Below are positions 1-6,758 of a stretch of 19,397 bases of DNA, in pieces (position 1 is the first letter of the stretch; each line of letters begins with the position of its first letter). Source of the stretch: SURF-32 sp964648365. Its GTDB lineage: Bacteria > Planctomycetota > Phycisphaerae > UBA1845. The translations under genes were made by a program, and so were the position numbers. The notes under the pieces were generated by a model. The model saw only the letters and a list, made by a program, of their open reading frames with translations, did not search any database and had not been told where the DNA came from. Where the stretch lies: positions 1 through 19,397 of the forward strand of contig CAZYLK010000115.1 of NCBI GenBank assembly GCA_964648365.1. The letters run 5' to 3'.

Positions 1-358
1 TGACCATACCGAACTTGGCAAAACGGCTCATACACGCTTGCCGGAAGGACACAGTTGATCTGCTCATCGAATTGTCCCCATAAACGAGAATTTTCGCCAC
101 CGGGCGGGGAAACCTGGCCACCCGCACGCGGTTTTTTTCGGCGGGATCGGGTAAGTGCTTTAGTTGCCCCGCCCCGGGCCCGGGGCTTTCGGACGGCGCC
201 GCTCCCGCTATGGGACCAGCGAGACGCGAGCGTCAGCCCGCCCGGCGACGTCCGGGGAACGCCCCGTCCGGCAGAATCACATGGTCGGCCGAAGTCCGGC
301 TACTTCGGTTCGGGCGACGCACCCCGCGCTAGCGCGATGCCCGGACACTCGCTGTACC
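1..358. other. Upstream intergenic region, possible partial gene end
   Basis: No complete gene is supported here. Reading + frame 3 from base 3, the sequence is open for 26 codons to a TAA at 81-83 (ends DLLIELSP), which could be the C-terminus of a gene entering from the left. The opposite strand is also open from an ATG at 67-65 running out of the window, with a GGGGA 7 nt before it, so the two readings compete and neither is decided. A T7 run at 132-138 follows a short CCG/CGG stem and could be a weak terminator. Bases 121-195 resemble 2919-2992 (see the repeat entry). Longer open frames through 164-457 are extensions of the kelch frame without start signals. Confidence 0.3.
121..195 (+). 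repeat. Degenerate dispersed element, copy 1
   Basis: This element shares three blocks with 2919-2992 in the same order: CCCGCACGCGG (121-131 and 2919-2929), TTAGTT (160-165 and 2958-2963, exactly 39 nt from the first block in both copies), and TTTCGGACG (187-195 and 2984-2992, spacing differing by one base). CGGC after the first block also matches. The sequence between the blocks has diverged. Both copies lie upstream of promoters. Their function is unknown. Confidence 0.5.
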
Positions 359-387
359 TTGGCAGGTGTCCTCTGGCGGGCTATCAT
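359..387 (+). promoter_or_regulatory. Sigma-70-type promoter of the kelch gene
   Basis: TTGGCA (359-364) and TATCAT (382-387) are separated by 17 bases, matching the housekeeping -35/-10 pattern at 5 of 6 positions in each box. Transcription would begin near 394, giving a leader of about 64 nt that carries the AAAGGAG ribosome binding site at 444-450. Confidence 0.6.
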
Positions 388-457
388 CAGGGTTGGCGAG
401 TCAGGGTCTGTGCTTAGGGTCGACGGCGGCGCGCCTCCCCTCAAAGGAGTGACGATC

Positions 458-2548
458 ATGTCAACAGCCGGGTATCGTGGCGCTACGGCAAGTGCTCCAG
501 CGATTCTTTTTGTCTGCGCGGTTGTCGGTTCCTGGCCCGCTGCCCACGCCTCGGACAGCGGCGCCTGGCGCCTCGTGGATCCCTGGCTGCGACCGCGGGG
601 TGATCTGGCGATGGCTTATGACAGTCGGCGCGGCGTCACTGTCATGTTCGGGGGGTTCAACGGACGCGGGGACGTTTATCTGGGCGATACTTGGGAGTAC
701 GATGGGCGGGGATGGGTGCGCAAGAGCGCGGCAGGGCCGGCCCCCAGATCGCGGCACAAAATGGCGTATGACAGCGAGCGCGGCGTGACTGTTTTGTTCG
801 GCGGGAAGGACGCCGACAGGCGCTACGGTGACACTTGGGAGTGGGACGGCGCGACGTGGACATTGCGCTCAGCGGTGGGCCCGAGTCCGCGCTGGTGGCC
901 CGCATTGGCGTATGACGAGGATCGCGGCGTCGTCGTTCTGCAGGGCGGCTATGACGGCGAGTACCGGGACGATACGTGGGAGTGGGACGGGAATTCTTGG
1001 ACCTTGCGCCAACTTTCATCGCCCCCCAGGCTCAGGGGCCACAGCATGGCGTACGATCCTGCCCGTCGCGTGATCGTGCTGTTCGGCGTCACCACGGACA
1101 TCAGCATGCGCCAGCAGACGTGGGAATACGATGCCGCCGCATGGGTCAAACTCACTGACGATGCACGCGACATTCCACTGTATGCCGCACTGGCCTATGA
1201 CTCCGCGCGCGGCGTGACGGTGCGCTACGGCGACCGTTACGGTAGCAACCTGACGTGGGCATGGGACGGGCAATCCTGGGTGATTGCGTCTGAAGAGGGC
1301 GCAGGACGCATATACGCTCAGGGCATGGCCTACGATTCGCTGCGAGGCGTTACAGTTCTGTTCGGTGGTTTCCCTTCCGGCAGCACCGACGCCCGGGATC
1401 TGACGTGGGAGTGGGACGGCCAAGTATGGACACTGCGATCGAGCGCGCCGTTGGGCCGGCCTGACGCCGAAATGGTCTACGACGCGGCTAGGGGACACAC
1501 TCTTCTCGTCGGCGGGTACCGCCCCGGCTACGGCGATTCCGGGTTCACCTACAAGTGGGACGGCCGGCAGTGGTCGTTGCTGTCCACTGCGGGACCGCAG
1601 GGGCGGCTTTTCCACGCGATGGCCTACAACAGTCGCACGGGAACCACACTTCTGTTCGGGGGGTCGGAAGGCGGGGATGAGACCTGGGAATGGAACGGGA
1701 CGCACTGGAACTGGGTGACGGACGCCGGCCCGTCGGAGCGCCTCGCGCACTTAATGGCCTACGACAGCGCGCGCGACGTCGTTGTCCTCTTCGGGGGACA
1801 CGATGGTCGAGCGATGGACGAAACGTGGGAGTGGAACGGAAATGAGTGGACCTTGGAGAGCACCCGTGGTCTGTCAGGCCGCTACGTTCATGCCATGGCG
1901 TACGATAGCGCCCGCGCAGTGACGGTGCTGTTCGGCGGAGATACGCAGCGCGACGGTTACAGTGGTGAAACGTGGGAGTGGGACGGGCGGCGCTGGACGC
2001 TAGTGGCTACGATGGGGCCGTTGCCGCGAGCGAGTCACGCCATGGTATTTGACGAAGCTCGGCGGGTCACGGTGCTATACGGGGGGTCAGGGCCTGGCCA
2101 GACGTTTTCCGACTTATGGGAATGGGACGGTGTGGAATGGCGCGCCCGACAGGTCGAAGGCATCGGTCCGCGCTCCTCACACGCGATGGCCTACGACAGC
2201 GACCGGCAGCGCGTCGTTCTCTTCGGCGGTTGGGGGGAGCACAGCGTACTCCTGGGCGACACCTGGGAGTTCGATCCTTGCGTGGGGTTGTCGAAGTTGA
2301 AGGCCCGCTGCAAGGGCGGCGAGGGTAAGCGGCACAACGTCAAGGTCGTCGTCCGCACGTCGCTGCCGGAAGGCTCCACCGTGCCGGTGGACAACACCGA
2401 CATCGAAAACAACACCACCGACCGCCAACGCATCACCGTAAACGACCACGGCAAAGCCAAAGCCACCTGGCGCCGCCAGCACGGCGAACACACCATCACC
2501 GCCGCCGACTGCCCCCGCCTGCGCCAGACCGCAGCGTGCGATCCGTAA
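458..2548 (+). CDS. Secreted kelch-like 12-repeat beta-propeller protein
   Basis: The ATG at 458 is chosen over the upstream in-frame start at 164 because AAAGGAG sits 7 nt before it and it opens a signal peptide: a hydrophobic stretch at about residues 14-28, then AHA before Ser32 as a likely signal peptidase I site. The mature protein holds 12 repeats of 45-50 residues from residue 52 to about 600. Each begins with a variant of MAYDSxRGVTVLFGG and continues with a variant of DTWEWDGxxWT. This fits kelch-type blades, each made of a four-stranded sheet; twelve would allow two six-bladed propellers or one large one. A C-terminal domain of about 90 residues after FDPC contains four cysteines and looks like a small beta domain. 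No catalytic motif is visible. A surface binding or carbohydrate/protein interaction role is likely, but the ligand is unknown. The total is 696 residues. Confidence 0.85.
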   Translation: MSTAGYRGATASAPAILFVCAVVGSWPAAHASDSGAWRLVDPWLRPRGDLAMAYDSRRGVTVMFGGFNGRGDVYLGDTWEYDGRGWVRKSAAGPAPRSRHKMAYDSERGVTVLFGGKDADRRYGDTWEWDGATWTLRSAVGPSPRWWPALAYDEDRGVVVLQGGYDGEYRDDTWEWDGNSWTLRQLSSPPRLRGHSMAYDPARRVIVLFGVTTDISMRQQTWEYDAAAWVKLTDDARDIPLYAALAYDSARGVTVRYGDRYGSNLTWAWDGQSWVIASEEGAGRIYAQGMAYDSLRGVTVLFGGFPSGSTDARDLTWEWDGQVWTLRSSAPLGRPDAEMVYDAARGHTLLVGGYRPGYGDSGFTYKWDGRQWSLLSTAGPQGRLFHAMAYNSRTGTTLLFGGSEGGDETWEWNGTHWNWVTDAGPSERLAHLMAYDSARDVVVLFGGHDGRAMDETWEWNGNEWTLESTRGLSGRYVHAMAYDSARAVTVLFGGDTQRDGYSGETWEWDGRRWTLVATMGPLPRASHAMVFDEARRVTVLYGGSGPGQTFSDLWEWDGVEWRARQVEGIGPRSSHAMAYDSDRQRVVLFGGWGEHSVLLGDTWEFDPCVGLSKLKARCKGGEGKRHNVKVVVRTSLPEGSTVPVDNTDIENNTTDRQRITVNDHGKAKATWRRQHGEHTITAADCPRLRQTAACDP

Positions 2549-2581
2549 GCGGCCTATCAGCGAGGGAGCCTGATCGGATGG

Positions 2582-2863
2582 CTACCTGCGACGCGCGAGA
2601 ATGATTTGAGCCCGCGAGGGAGTGCATACGTAGGAGACATCGCCGGGAGTGACGAGGTCATTCCCGGTCAACCTGTCCGCCCCTTCGTCGTCGGTCCCGA
2701 CGGCAACCTGCTCGTGCGTGCCCGGGGCGCTGCCGACCCTCGCAGCCGCGGGCGTGGGTGTCCGCGCCACGTCCTGAGCCAGTAGCCGCCAACCGACCGC
2801 CGCTACCGCGACGATGCAAGGCAACACAAGGTAGTAACGCTTTGAGGAAGTAGAGCGGTCCAT
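2582..2863 (-). CDS. Small membrane-anchored hypothetical protein
   Basis: This 93-residue reading frame opens with ATG at 2863 and a GGAG 7 nt upstream (complement of 2871-2874), a good ribosome binding site. After a short basic start (MDRSTSSKRYY) there is one hydrophobic segment at about residues 11-28 (LVLPCIVAVAAVGW), which could be a signal anchor or an uncleaved signal peptide. The rest is polar and low-complexity (Ala/Pro/Thr then Gly/Asp-rich) with no recognisable domain. It converges on the kelch gene, whose stop is 33 bases away. I do not recognise the family. The start signals and the anchor are the main support for a real gene; an unused frame in GC-rich DNA remains possible. Confidence 0.5.
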   Translation of the reverse strand: MDRSTSSKRYYLVLPCIVAVAAVGWRLLAQDVARTPTPAAARVGSAPGTHEQVAVGTDDEGADRLTGNDLVTPGDVSYVCTPSRAQIILARRR

Positions 2864-3101
2864 GCAAGTTCTCCGGGAAAGCGAAACTATCCGACCACGG
2901 GCGGTCTAGACGAGGCCGCCCGCACGCGGGGTGCTTCGGCAAGCGCGGCCTCATGCCTTAGTTCACGGGCGTCGAGGGCGGGTTTTCGGACGTCGGGGTC
3001 TGCGCGAGCTTCGACGGCACACGCCGCGCGCCGCGTCGCTACGCGACCGATCCGGACGCGCCGGCCGGCCCGCGCCGGCTCATCCGACCCTCTCCGCCCC
3101 G
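2864..3101. other. Intergenic region between divergent genes
   Basis: This stretch separates the small minus-strand membrane protein gene from the frr promoter. It contains copy 2 of the degenerate element (2919-2992). I see no convincing gene: the open frames on both strands lack ribosome binding sites and are the Arg/Ala/Pro-rich translations typical of non-coding GC-rich DNA. Confidence 0.5.
2919..2992 (+). repeat. Degenerate dispersed element, copy 2
   Basis: This is the second copy of the element at 121-195, recognised by the same three blocks in the same order and nearly the same spacing. It lies about 110 bases before the frr -35 box. Confidence 0.5.
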
Positions 3102-3130
3102 TTGAGCGCCGGTCGGGACGCAACTACACT
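3102..3130 (+). promoter_or_regulatory. Sigma-70-type promoter of frr
   Basis: TTGAGC (3102-3107) and TACACT (3125-3130) are spaced by 17 bases. Transcription would start near 3137, leaving an unusually long leader of about 184 nt before frr. Confidence 0.6.
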
Positions 3131-3139
3131 GGCGGGTCT

Positions 3140-3221
3140 GTACCGTCGGGCGAGGCCGTCGCCGGGCGGTACGCGTGCCGCGTCGCCGCGCCCCGGAGCG
3201 AGGCGATCGCGACCCGTCGCG
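3140..3221 (+). other. Structured 5' leader of frr mRNA
   Basis: Right after the predicted transcription start there is a nested hairpin: GTACCG (3140-3145) pairs with CGGTAC (3167-3172), and inside it GGCGA (3149-3153) pairs with TCGCC (3159-3163). A second hairpin, CGCGAC (3208-3213) with GTCGCG (3216-3221), follows. I do not recognise a known riboswitch class. The structure could stabilise the mRNA or regulate frr, or could be chance pairing in GC-rich sequence. Confidence 0.35.
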
Positions 3222-3320
3222 GGCTGTGCCTGGAAGAATGCCCCTGGCAGGCCACGCGGCCGCATTGACCCGCCCCCAGCCGGGGGGTGAACGCTGACGG
3301 CCCTACGGAGCAAGCAGACC

Positions 3321-3887
3321 ATGCCGCTGACCGCGATCGAAAAAGACAGCAAGTCCCGCATGGACAAGGCGGTGGAGTACCTGAAGGCCGAGCTGCGCGG
3401 CGTCCGCACCGGCCGGGCGCATGCCGGGCTGGTCGAGCACATCCGCATCGAGGTGGCGTCCTACGGCAGCGTCATGGAACTGCGCGAGCTGGCGGGCATC
3501 ACGGTCCCCGACGCCAGCACGCTGCTGGTCAAGCCGTTCGACCCGGGCACGCTCAAGGATATCGAGAAGGGCCTGCAGACATCGGACCTGGGCATCTCTC
3601 CGATGAGCGACGGCAAGTCGATCCGCCTGCCCATCCCGCCGCTCTCCGGCGAGCGGCGGCAGCAGCTCGTTCAGCACGTCAAGAAGCTCGCCGAGGCGCA
3701 GAAGACGGCCATCCGCAACGTCCGCCGCGACGCCAACAAGGCCATCGACGCGGAAGAGAAGGCCAAAGCCGTCAACGAGGACGACGCCAAGAACTGCAAG
3801 GAACGGGTCCAGAAGCTCGTCAAGCACACCGAAGACGAGGTGGACAAGCTCGTCTCAGAAAAGACGAAGGAAATCGAGACGGTCTGA
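3321..3887 (+). CDS. frr: Ribosome recycling factor
   Basis: The 188-residue product matches ribosome recycling factor along its whole length (usual length about 185). It acts in the cytoplasm with EF-G to split the post-termination ribosome. Family hallmarks are present: an N-terminal helix with LKAELRGVRTGRAH, the central small beta domain with ITVPDASTLLVKPFD and DLGISPMSDGKSIRLPIPPL, and the long C-terminal helices with SGERRQQLVQHVKKLAE and VRRDANK. The ATG at 3321 has CGGAG 11 nt upstream. In many bacteria frr follows rpsB, tsf and pyrH; here those genes are absent and frr has its own promoter and leader. The C-terminus, ending KEIETV, is normal and nothing appears truncated. Confidence 0.97.
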   Translation: MPLTAIEKDSKSRMDKAVEYLKAELRGVRTGRAHAGLVEHIRIEVASYGSVMELRELAGITVPDASTLLVKPFDPGTLKDIEKGLQTSDLGISPMSDGKSIRLPIPPLSGERRQQLVQHVKKLAEAQKTAIRNVRRDANKAIDAEEKAKAVNEDDAKNCKERVQKLVKHTEDEVDKLVSEKTKEIETV

Positions 3888-3973
3888 TCGGCCGCGGTGG
3901 CGTCCGCAGCACCCTTGTCCGCGGCCACCCGCGGACCAGGACGCGGCCACTGGAGCGGCCGCGGTTCGCGCAG

Positions 3974-4012
3974 CAAAAAGCGAGGCGGCGGCGTCAGCGC
4001 AGCGCCTCGCTG
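3974..4012 (-). terminator. Rho-independent terminator of the small lipoprotein gene
   Basis: AGCGAGGCG (3979-3987) and CGCCTCGCT (4003-4011) form a perfect 9-bp stem. Read on the minus strand the stem is followed by a U5 tract (complement of A3975-3979). It lies 33 bases past the stop of the minus-strand lipoprotein gene. Confidence 0.7.
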
Positions 4013-4044
4013 TCATGCATTCAGGGCCAGCGCCGTACCGGCGG

Positions 4045-4251
4045 CTACTTCGCTTCCCAGTGCGTCAGACGGGCAGGCCGGTCGGTGTGGAGCCACTTAT
4101 CGATATCTTCGACCAGGCCGTTCGCGTCCTGCCGCCAGACGGACTTCCAGCGGTGCTGCCGTTCGGCGTAGGTCTCCCCGTAACCGGCGCAACCGGTGGA
4201 GCACACCAGAATCGTCGCCAAGACCGCCAGGCTGCAAAGCGTGCGCAACAT
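4045..4251 (-). CDS. Small lipoprotein of unknown function
   Basis: The start at 4251 is preferred to the longer frame from 4368 because GAGGA lies 7 nt before it and it opens directly on a lipoprotein signal peptide: MLRTLC, then a hydrophobic core, then STGC with the lipidated cysteine at residue 21. The mature part is only 48 residues, charged and Trp-rich (YAERQHRWKSVWRQDANGL, ending HWEAK), and probably helical. I recognise no family. It is a complete unit, with a near-consensus promoter at 4310-4337 and a terminator at 3974-4012. It is likely anchored in a membrane facing the periplasm. Its role is unknown. Confidence 0.75.
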   Translation of the reverse strand: MLRTLCSLAVLATILVCSTGCAGYGETYAERQHRWKSVWRQDANGLVEDIDKWLHTDRPARLTHWEAK

Positions 4252-4309
4252 GAATCCGTCCTCGAGAATCACCAGGTTGCCGCCGGCGGCCGTCCACCGA
4301 CGAATCAGC

Positions 4310-4337
4310 ATTATCAGGGCCGCCGGGCGCGTGTCAA
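4310..4337 (-). promoter_or_regulatory. Near-consensus promoter of the small lipoprotein gene
   Basis: On the minus strand a perfect TTGACA (complement of 4332-4337) is followed after 16 bases by GATAAT (complement of 4310-4315). This is the best promoter match in the window and suggests strong constitutive expression. The leader would be about 50 nt. Confidence 0.7.
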
Positions 4338-4342
4338 GCGGG

Positions 4343-4436
4343 GGGAAGGGACGGAGGCACAGAAGCACGGAGGGACGAAGGGACGGACAGGGACGGAGGC
4401 ACGGCGGGCCGGAGGCACGGGAGCACGGCGGGAAGA
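4343..4436 (+). repeat. Purine-rich degenerate tandem repeat
   Basis: The stretch repeats variants of GGGACGGAGGCAC and GGGACGAAGG in imperfect tandem order. It is almost free of T and has no coding support. It resembles the AGTAAGGG satellites at 5859-5877 and 12444-12497 in purine strand bias and GGGA content. Confidence 0.6.
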
Positions 4437-4450
4437 CTGCGGCGAAGATC

Positions 4451-4486
4451 CTCAGAGCCCCGGCATTTATGCAGCATTCATGCCGG
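4451..4486 (-). repeat. Dispersed hairpin repeat (GAATGCTGCATAAATGCC type), copy 1
   Basis: CCCGGCAT (4458-4465) pairs with ATGCCGGG (4479-4486) around a 13-nt loop. The minus-strand sequence, including the trailing GGGGCTCTGA, closely matches 6727-6758 on the plus strand, so this is one copy of a dispersed intergenic repeat. The rest of 4487-4668 shows no gene or site I can support. Confidence 0.6.
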
Positions 4487-4668
4487 GAGTCTGGCGCAAT
4501 GACCCGCTGGAGCGGAAAGACCGGCCCTGGGGTGCCGGCTGCGAACGCTCCGCTACGCCGACATGGGGCTGACGCAGACGATGCGGGGTCAGGTCGCCGG
4601 GGGCGGCGGGGATGCCGATAAAACGGGGTGTGTCGGCAAGATGCACCGCATCGCGAACGGCCGCACCG

Positions 4669-4697
4669 TTGGTCCGGATCGCGGGCGGTGGTATGCT
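4669..4697 (+). promoter_or_regulatory. Sigma-70-type promoter of fbaB
   Basis: TTGGTC (4669-4674) and TATGCT (4692-4697) are spaced by 17 bases. Transcription would start near 4704, giving a 64-nt leader with AAGGGAG before the aldolase start. Confidence 0.55.
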
Positions 4698-4767
4698 GGC
4701 TGCCACGAGAGCGGCGCCGGGACGGCGTCTGAATCTGGTACCGGGTGACATGAAGGGAGCGAACGAG

Positions 4768-5823
4768 ATGAGCGCGATCGTCGATCTGCTGGGCAATGAT
4801 GCAAAGGCACTACTCGACCACAAGTGCAAGACCATCGACAAGGCTCTGCTGCACCTGCCGGGTCCGGACTTCGTCGACCGGGTCGTCGCTCCGTCGGACC
4901 GATCCCCGGCCGTGATGCGCAATCTCCAGACCCTCTTCGACCACGGACGGCTCGCCGGAACGGGCTACGTCTCCATCCTGCCGGTCGATCAGGGCATCGA
5001 ACACAGCGCCGGCGCGTCCTTCGCACCCAACCCCGCCTATTTCGACCCGGGCAACATCTGCAAGCTGGCGGTCGAAGGCGGCTGCAACGCGGTCGCCTCC
5101 ACGCTTGGCGTGCTGGGCGCCGTCTCGCGGCAATACGCCCACCGCATCCCGTTCCTGGTCAAGCTCAATCACAACGAACTTTTGACGTATCCGAACAAGT
5201 TCGACCAAGTGATGTTCGCCAGCGTGACGCAGGCGTATGAGATGGGCGCGGTGGCGGTCGGGGCGACGATCTACTTCGGCTCGGACGAGTCCACGCGGCA
5301 GATTCAGGAAGTCTCGGAAGCGTTCGCCCACGCCCATGAATTGGGCATGGTGACGGTGCTCTGGTGCTATCTGCGTAACAGCGCGTTCAAGAAAGACGGC
5401 GTGGACTATCACGTGTCCGCGGATCTCACCAGCCAGGCGAATCACCTGGGCGTGACCATCGAGGCGGACATCATCAAGCAGAAGCAGCCGGAGAACAACG
5501 GCGGTTACAACGCCATCGCGAATTACGGCAAGACGAGCAAGCTTGTCTACTCGAACCTCAGCAGCGGTCATCCCATCGACCTGTGCCGCTACCAGTTGGC
5601 GGGCTGCTACATGGGTCGCGCGGGACTGATCAACTCCGGCGGCGCCTCCAGCGGCAGCGACGACCTCGCCCAGGCCGTCCGCACGGCCGTGATCAACAAG
5701 CGCGCCGGCGGCATGGGCCTCATCTCCGGCCGCAAAGCCTTCCAGCGCCCGATGGACGAAGGCGTGAAGCTGCTCAACGCGATTCAGGACGTCTACCTGG
5801 ACAAGGGGATCCGCATCGCGTGA
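4768..5823 (+). CDS. fbaB: Class I fructose-bisphosphate aldolase (FbaB/DhnA type)
   Basis: The enzyme cleaves fructose 1,6-bisphosphate to glyceraldehyde 3-phosphate and dihydroxyacetone phosphate, and condenses them in gluconeogenesis, through a Schiff base without a metal. The 351-residue product matches the roughly 350-residue E. coli FbaB type from end to end: LAGTGYVSILPVDQGIEHSA, FLVKLNHNELLTYPN, VGATIYFGSDES, NSAFKKDGVDYHVSADL and AGGMGLISGRKAF. The Schiff-base lysine is expected in ADIIKQK (Lys237 most likely, by analogy with the DhnA family). The start at 4768 is chosen because AAGGGAG lies 8 nt before it; an in-frame ATG at 4750 would overlap that site. It is a single transcription unit, with a 9-bp hairpin just after the stop. 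Confidence 0.95.
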   Translation: MSAIVDLLGNDAKALLDHKCKTIDKALLHLPGPDFVDRVVAPSDRSPAVMRNLQTLFDHGRLAGTGYVSILPVDQGIEHSAGASFAPNPAYFDPGNICKLAVEGGCNAVASTLGVLGAVSRQYAHRIPFLVKLNHNELLTYPNKFDQVMFASVTQAYEMGAVAVGATIYFGSDESTRQIQEVSEAFAHAHELGMVTVLWCYLRNSAFKKDGVDYHVSADLTSQANHLGVTIEADIIKQKQPENNGGYNAIANYGKTSKLVYSNLSSGHPIDLCRYQLAGCYMGRAGLINSGGASSGSDDLAQAVRTAVINKRAGGMGLISGRKAFQRPMDEGVKLLNAIQDVYLDKGIRIA

Positions 5824-5832
5824 GGCGGCGGC

Positions 5833-5853
5833 GCGGGCGGCGTTGCCGCCCGC
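5833..5853 (+). terminator. GC hairpin after fbaB
   Basis: GCGGGCGGC (5833-5841) and GCCGCCCGC (5845-5853) form a perfect 9-bp stem with a 3-nt loop, starting 10 bases after the stop codon. There is no U-tract, so termination would be imperfect; it may instead protect the 3' end. Confidence 0.45.
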
Positions 5854-5858
5854 AGGCA

Positions 5859-5877
5859 GTAAGGGAGTAAGGGAAGA
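5859..5877 (+). repeat. Short AGTAAGGG satellite
   Basis: Two copies of AGTAAGGG are followed by AAG. The same 8-bp unit makes the longer satellite at 12444-12497, which also lies immediately downstream of a coding region. Confidence 0.55.
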
Positions 5878-5950
5878 GCGGACGGGGGCGGTTTACCTTG
5901 CTCCCGGCATTGGTTGCGCATCGGTGGCTTGGTCCGGTGTGGCGCCGTCT

Positions 5951-5978
5951 GATGTGGCACCGGTTTGTAACCGGTGTC
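5951..5978 (+). repeat. Hairpin repeat GATGTGGCRCCGG, copy 1
   Basis: CACCGGTT (5958-5965) pairs with AACCGGTG (5969-5976). The unit GATGTGGCaCCGGt...CGGTGTC recurs at 6757-6784. The surrounding 5878-6106 contains no gene I can support. Confidence 0.55.
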
Positions 5979-6106
5979 ATAGAGGAGCGGAGACAAGCAT
6001 CCCAAAGAATGCGTCGCACCATGCGAACTGCGACGCGTTAGCGTGCGGTCCCATCAAGGGCGCGGTTGGGGATCGGGGGTTGCTGCCTGTGACCTCCCGC
6101 TTGGAC

Positions 6107-6119
6107 TATACTCCAGTAT
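6107..6119 (+). promoter_or_regulatory. -10 box with overlapping palindrome before the toxin/antitoxin pair
   Basis: TATACT (6107-6112) is a strong -10 box. It overlaps the perfect palindrome ATACT-CC-AGTAT (6108-6119), which would cover the transcription start. The -35 region is poor. The site fits an autoregulatory operator, as is usual for toxin/antitoxin operons, but no regulator binding can be shown from the sequence. Confidence 0.45.
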
Positions 6120-6134
6120 GGAGTTGCCCGGTCG

Positions 6135-6401
6135 ATGCGGCGTTTCAGGTGGATCGAGTGGAACCTCCAGAAGATCGCCGCCCATAGCCTGTCTCGCGAG
6201 GACGTGGAGACCGCGTTTGACCGGGTGTTCAGTCTCGCAGAGCGGAGGGACGGTTCACGTCAGATGTTTGCCGAAACACCGTCAGCCCGGCGCATCTGGG
6301 TGATCTGGCGCTACGATCGGGAGGTTGAGGGTGTGGTTGATGCTACCGGGACGTATTTCGATTCCGAGGATGCGCCCATCTTCGTCATCACGGCTTATTG
6401 A
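6135..6401 (+). CDS. BrnT-like toxin-family protein
   Basis: This 88-residue basic protein starts FRWIEWNLQKIAAHSL, followed by REDVETAFD, an arrangement typical of the BrnT family (RelE-like ribonuclease fold), in which a W(N/D)xxKxxxH opening precedes an (E/D)-rich helix. The later strands (RRIWVIWRY, GVVDATGTYFD, FVITAY) fit the beta sheet of the fold. BrnT proteins are mRNA-cleaving toxins held inactive by a partner encoded downstream; activity here is inferred only. GGAG lies 11 nt before the ATG, and the leader would be about 16 nt. The likely antitoxin gene begins 11 bases after its stop. The match is to the general pattern, not exact, so a related small-toxin family is possible. Confidence 0.6.
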   Translation: MRRFRWIEWNLQKIAAHSLSREDVETAFDRVFSLAERRDGSRQMFAETPSARRIWVIWRYDREVEGVVDATGTYFDSEDAPIFVITAY

Positions 6402-6412
6402 AGGTTGCTGCC

Positions 6413-6673
6413 ATGATTAGACCCGCGAAGGACCACCGCAGCCCGCAGCGTCAGGAAGCCGACGACCAGATCGCCGCCGAGCCGCCGCTGCCGCCCCCCG
6501 ACCTGCGGCGCGATGCTCAACCCGAACCCGTCGAAGCCTATCTGGCGCGCCTTGCCCGCCGCCCCCGTGCGCTGGCGGGCATCGTGCAGAACGGTGCTGT
6601 CCGGCCGGTTGATCCGAACGTCAAGCTGCCGGAAAACACGCGGGTGATCATTGTGATGACGGAAGAACCGTAA
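6413..6673 (+). CDS. Probable antitoxin, AF2212-like C-terminus
   Basis: The 86-residue protein starts at ATG 6413 with GAAGG 8 nt upstream; a TTG at 6398 overlapping the toxin stop (TTGA) is a less likely alternative. The N-terminal half is Pro/Asp/Arg-rich and probably disordered. The last 35 residues, ALAGIVQNGAVRPVDPNVKL followed by PENTRVIIVM, resemble the AF2212/DUF104-type antitoxin pattern of a (V/I)xNGxxxP strand turn and LPEGTxVxV. That is a swapped-hairpin fold that usually binds DNA or the toxin. Its position right after a BrnT-like gene supports a toxin/antitoxin pair. BrnT normally pairs with BrnA, a different fold, so the combination is unusual. An exact partner cannot be proven here. 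Confidence 0.5.
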   Translation: MIRPAKDHRSPQRQEADDQIAAEPPLPPPDLRRDAQPEPVEAYLARLARRPRALAGIVQNGAVRPVDPNVKLPENTRVIIVMTEEP

Positions 6674-6726
6674 AGCCGCCGGCGGCTCCTTCTGACCTGG
6701 CCCCAGCTTTCAGCCGGTCAACTCTC

Positions 6727-6758
6727 GCCATGAATGCGCATGAATGTCGGGGCTCTGA
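6727..6758 (+). repeat. Dispersed hairpin repeat (GAATGCTGCATAAATGCC type), copy 2
   Basis: The sequence GCCATGAATGCGCATGAATG, followed by TCGGGGCTCTGA, matches the minus strand of 4451-4486 with a few changes and one missing base. It is directly followed by hairpin repeat copy 2 (6757-6784), so two repeat types are joined here. Confidence 0.55.

Noticed and set aside
3..83. 26-codon open end in + frame 3, and an ATG at 67 opening leftwards on the minus strand
   Set aside because: Both are too short and mutually exclusive; the flanking sequence is needed to decide, so neither is called as a gene.
3238..3297. 19-codon frame (MPLAGHAA...) in the frr leader, considered as a leader peptide
   Set aside because: The purine stretch before it is too close to the ATG to act as a ribosome binding site, and the composition is uninformative.
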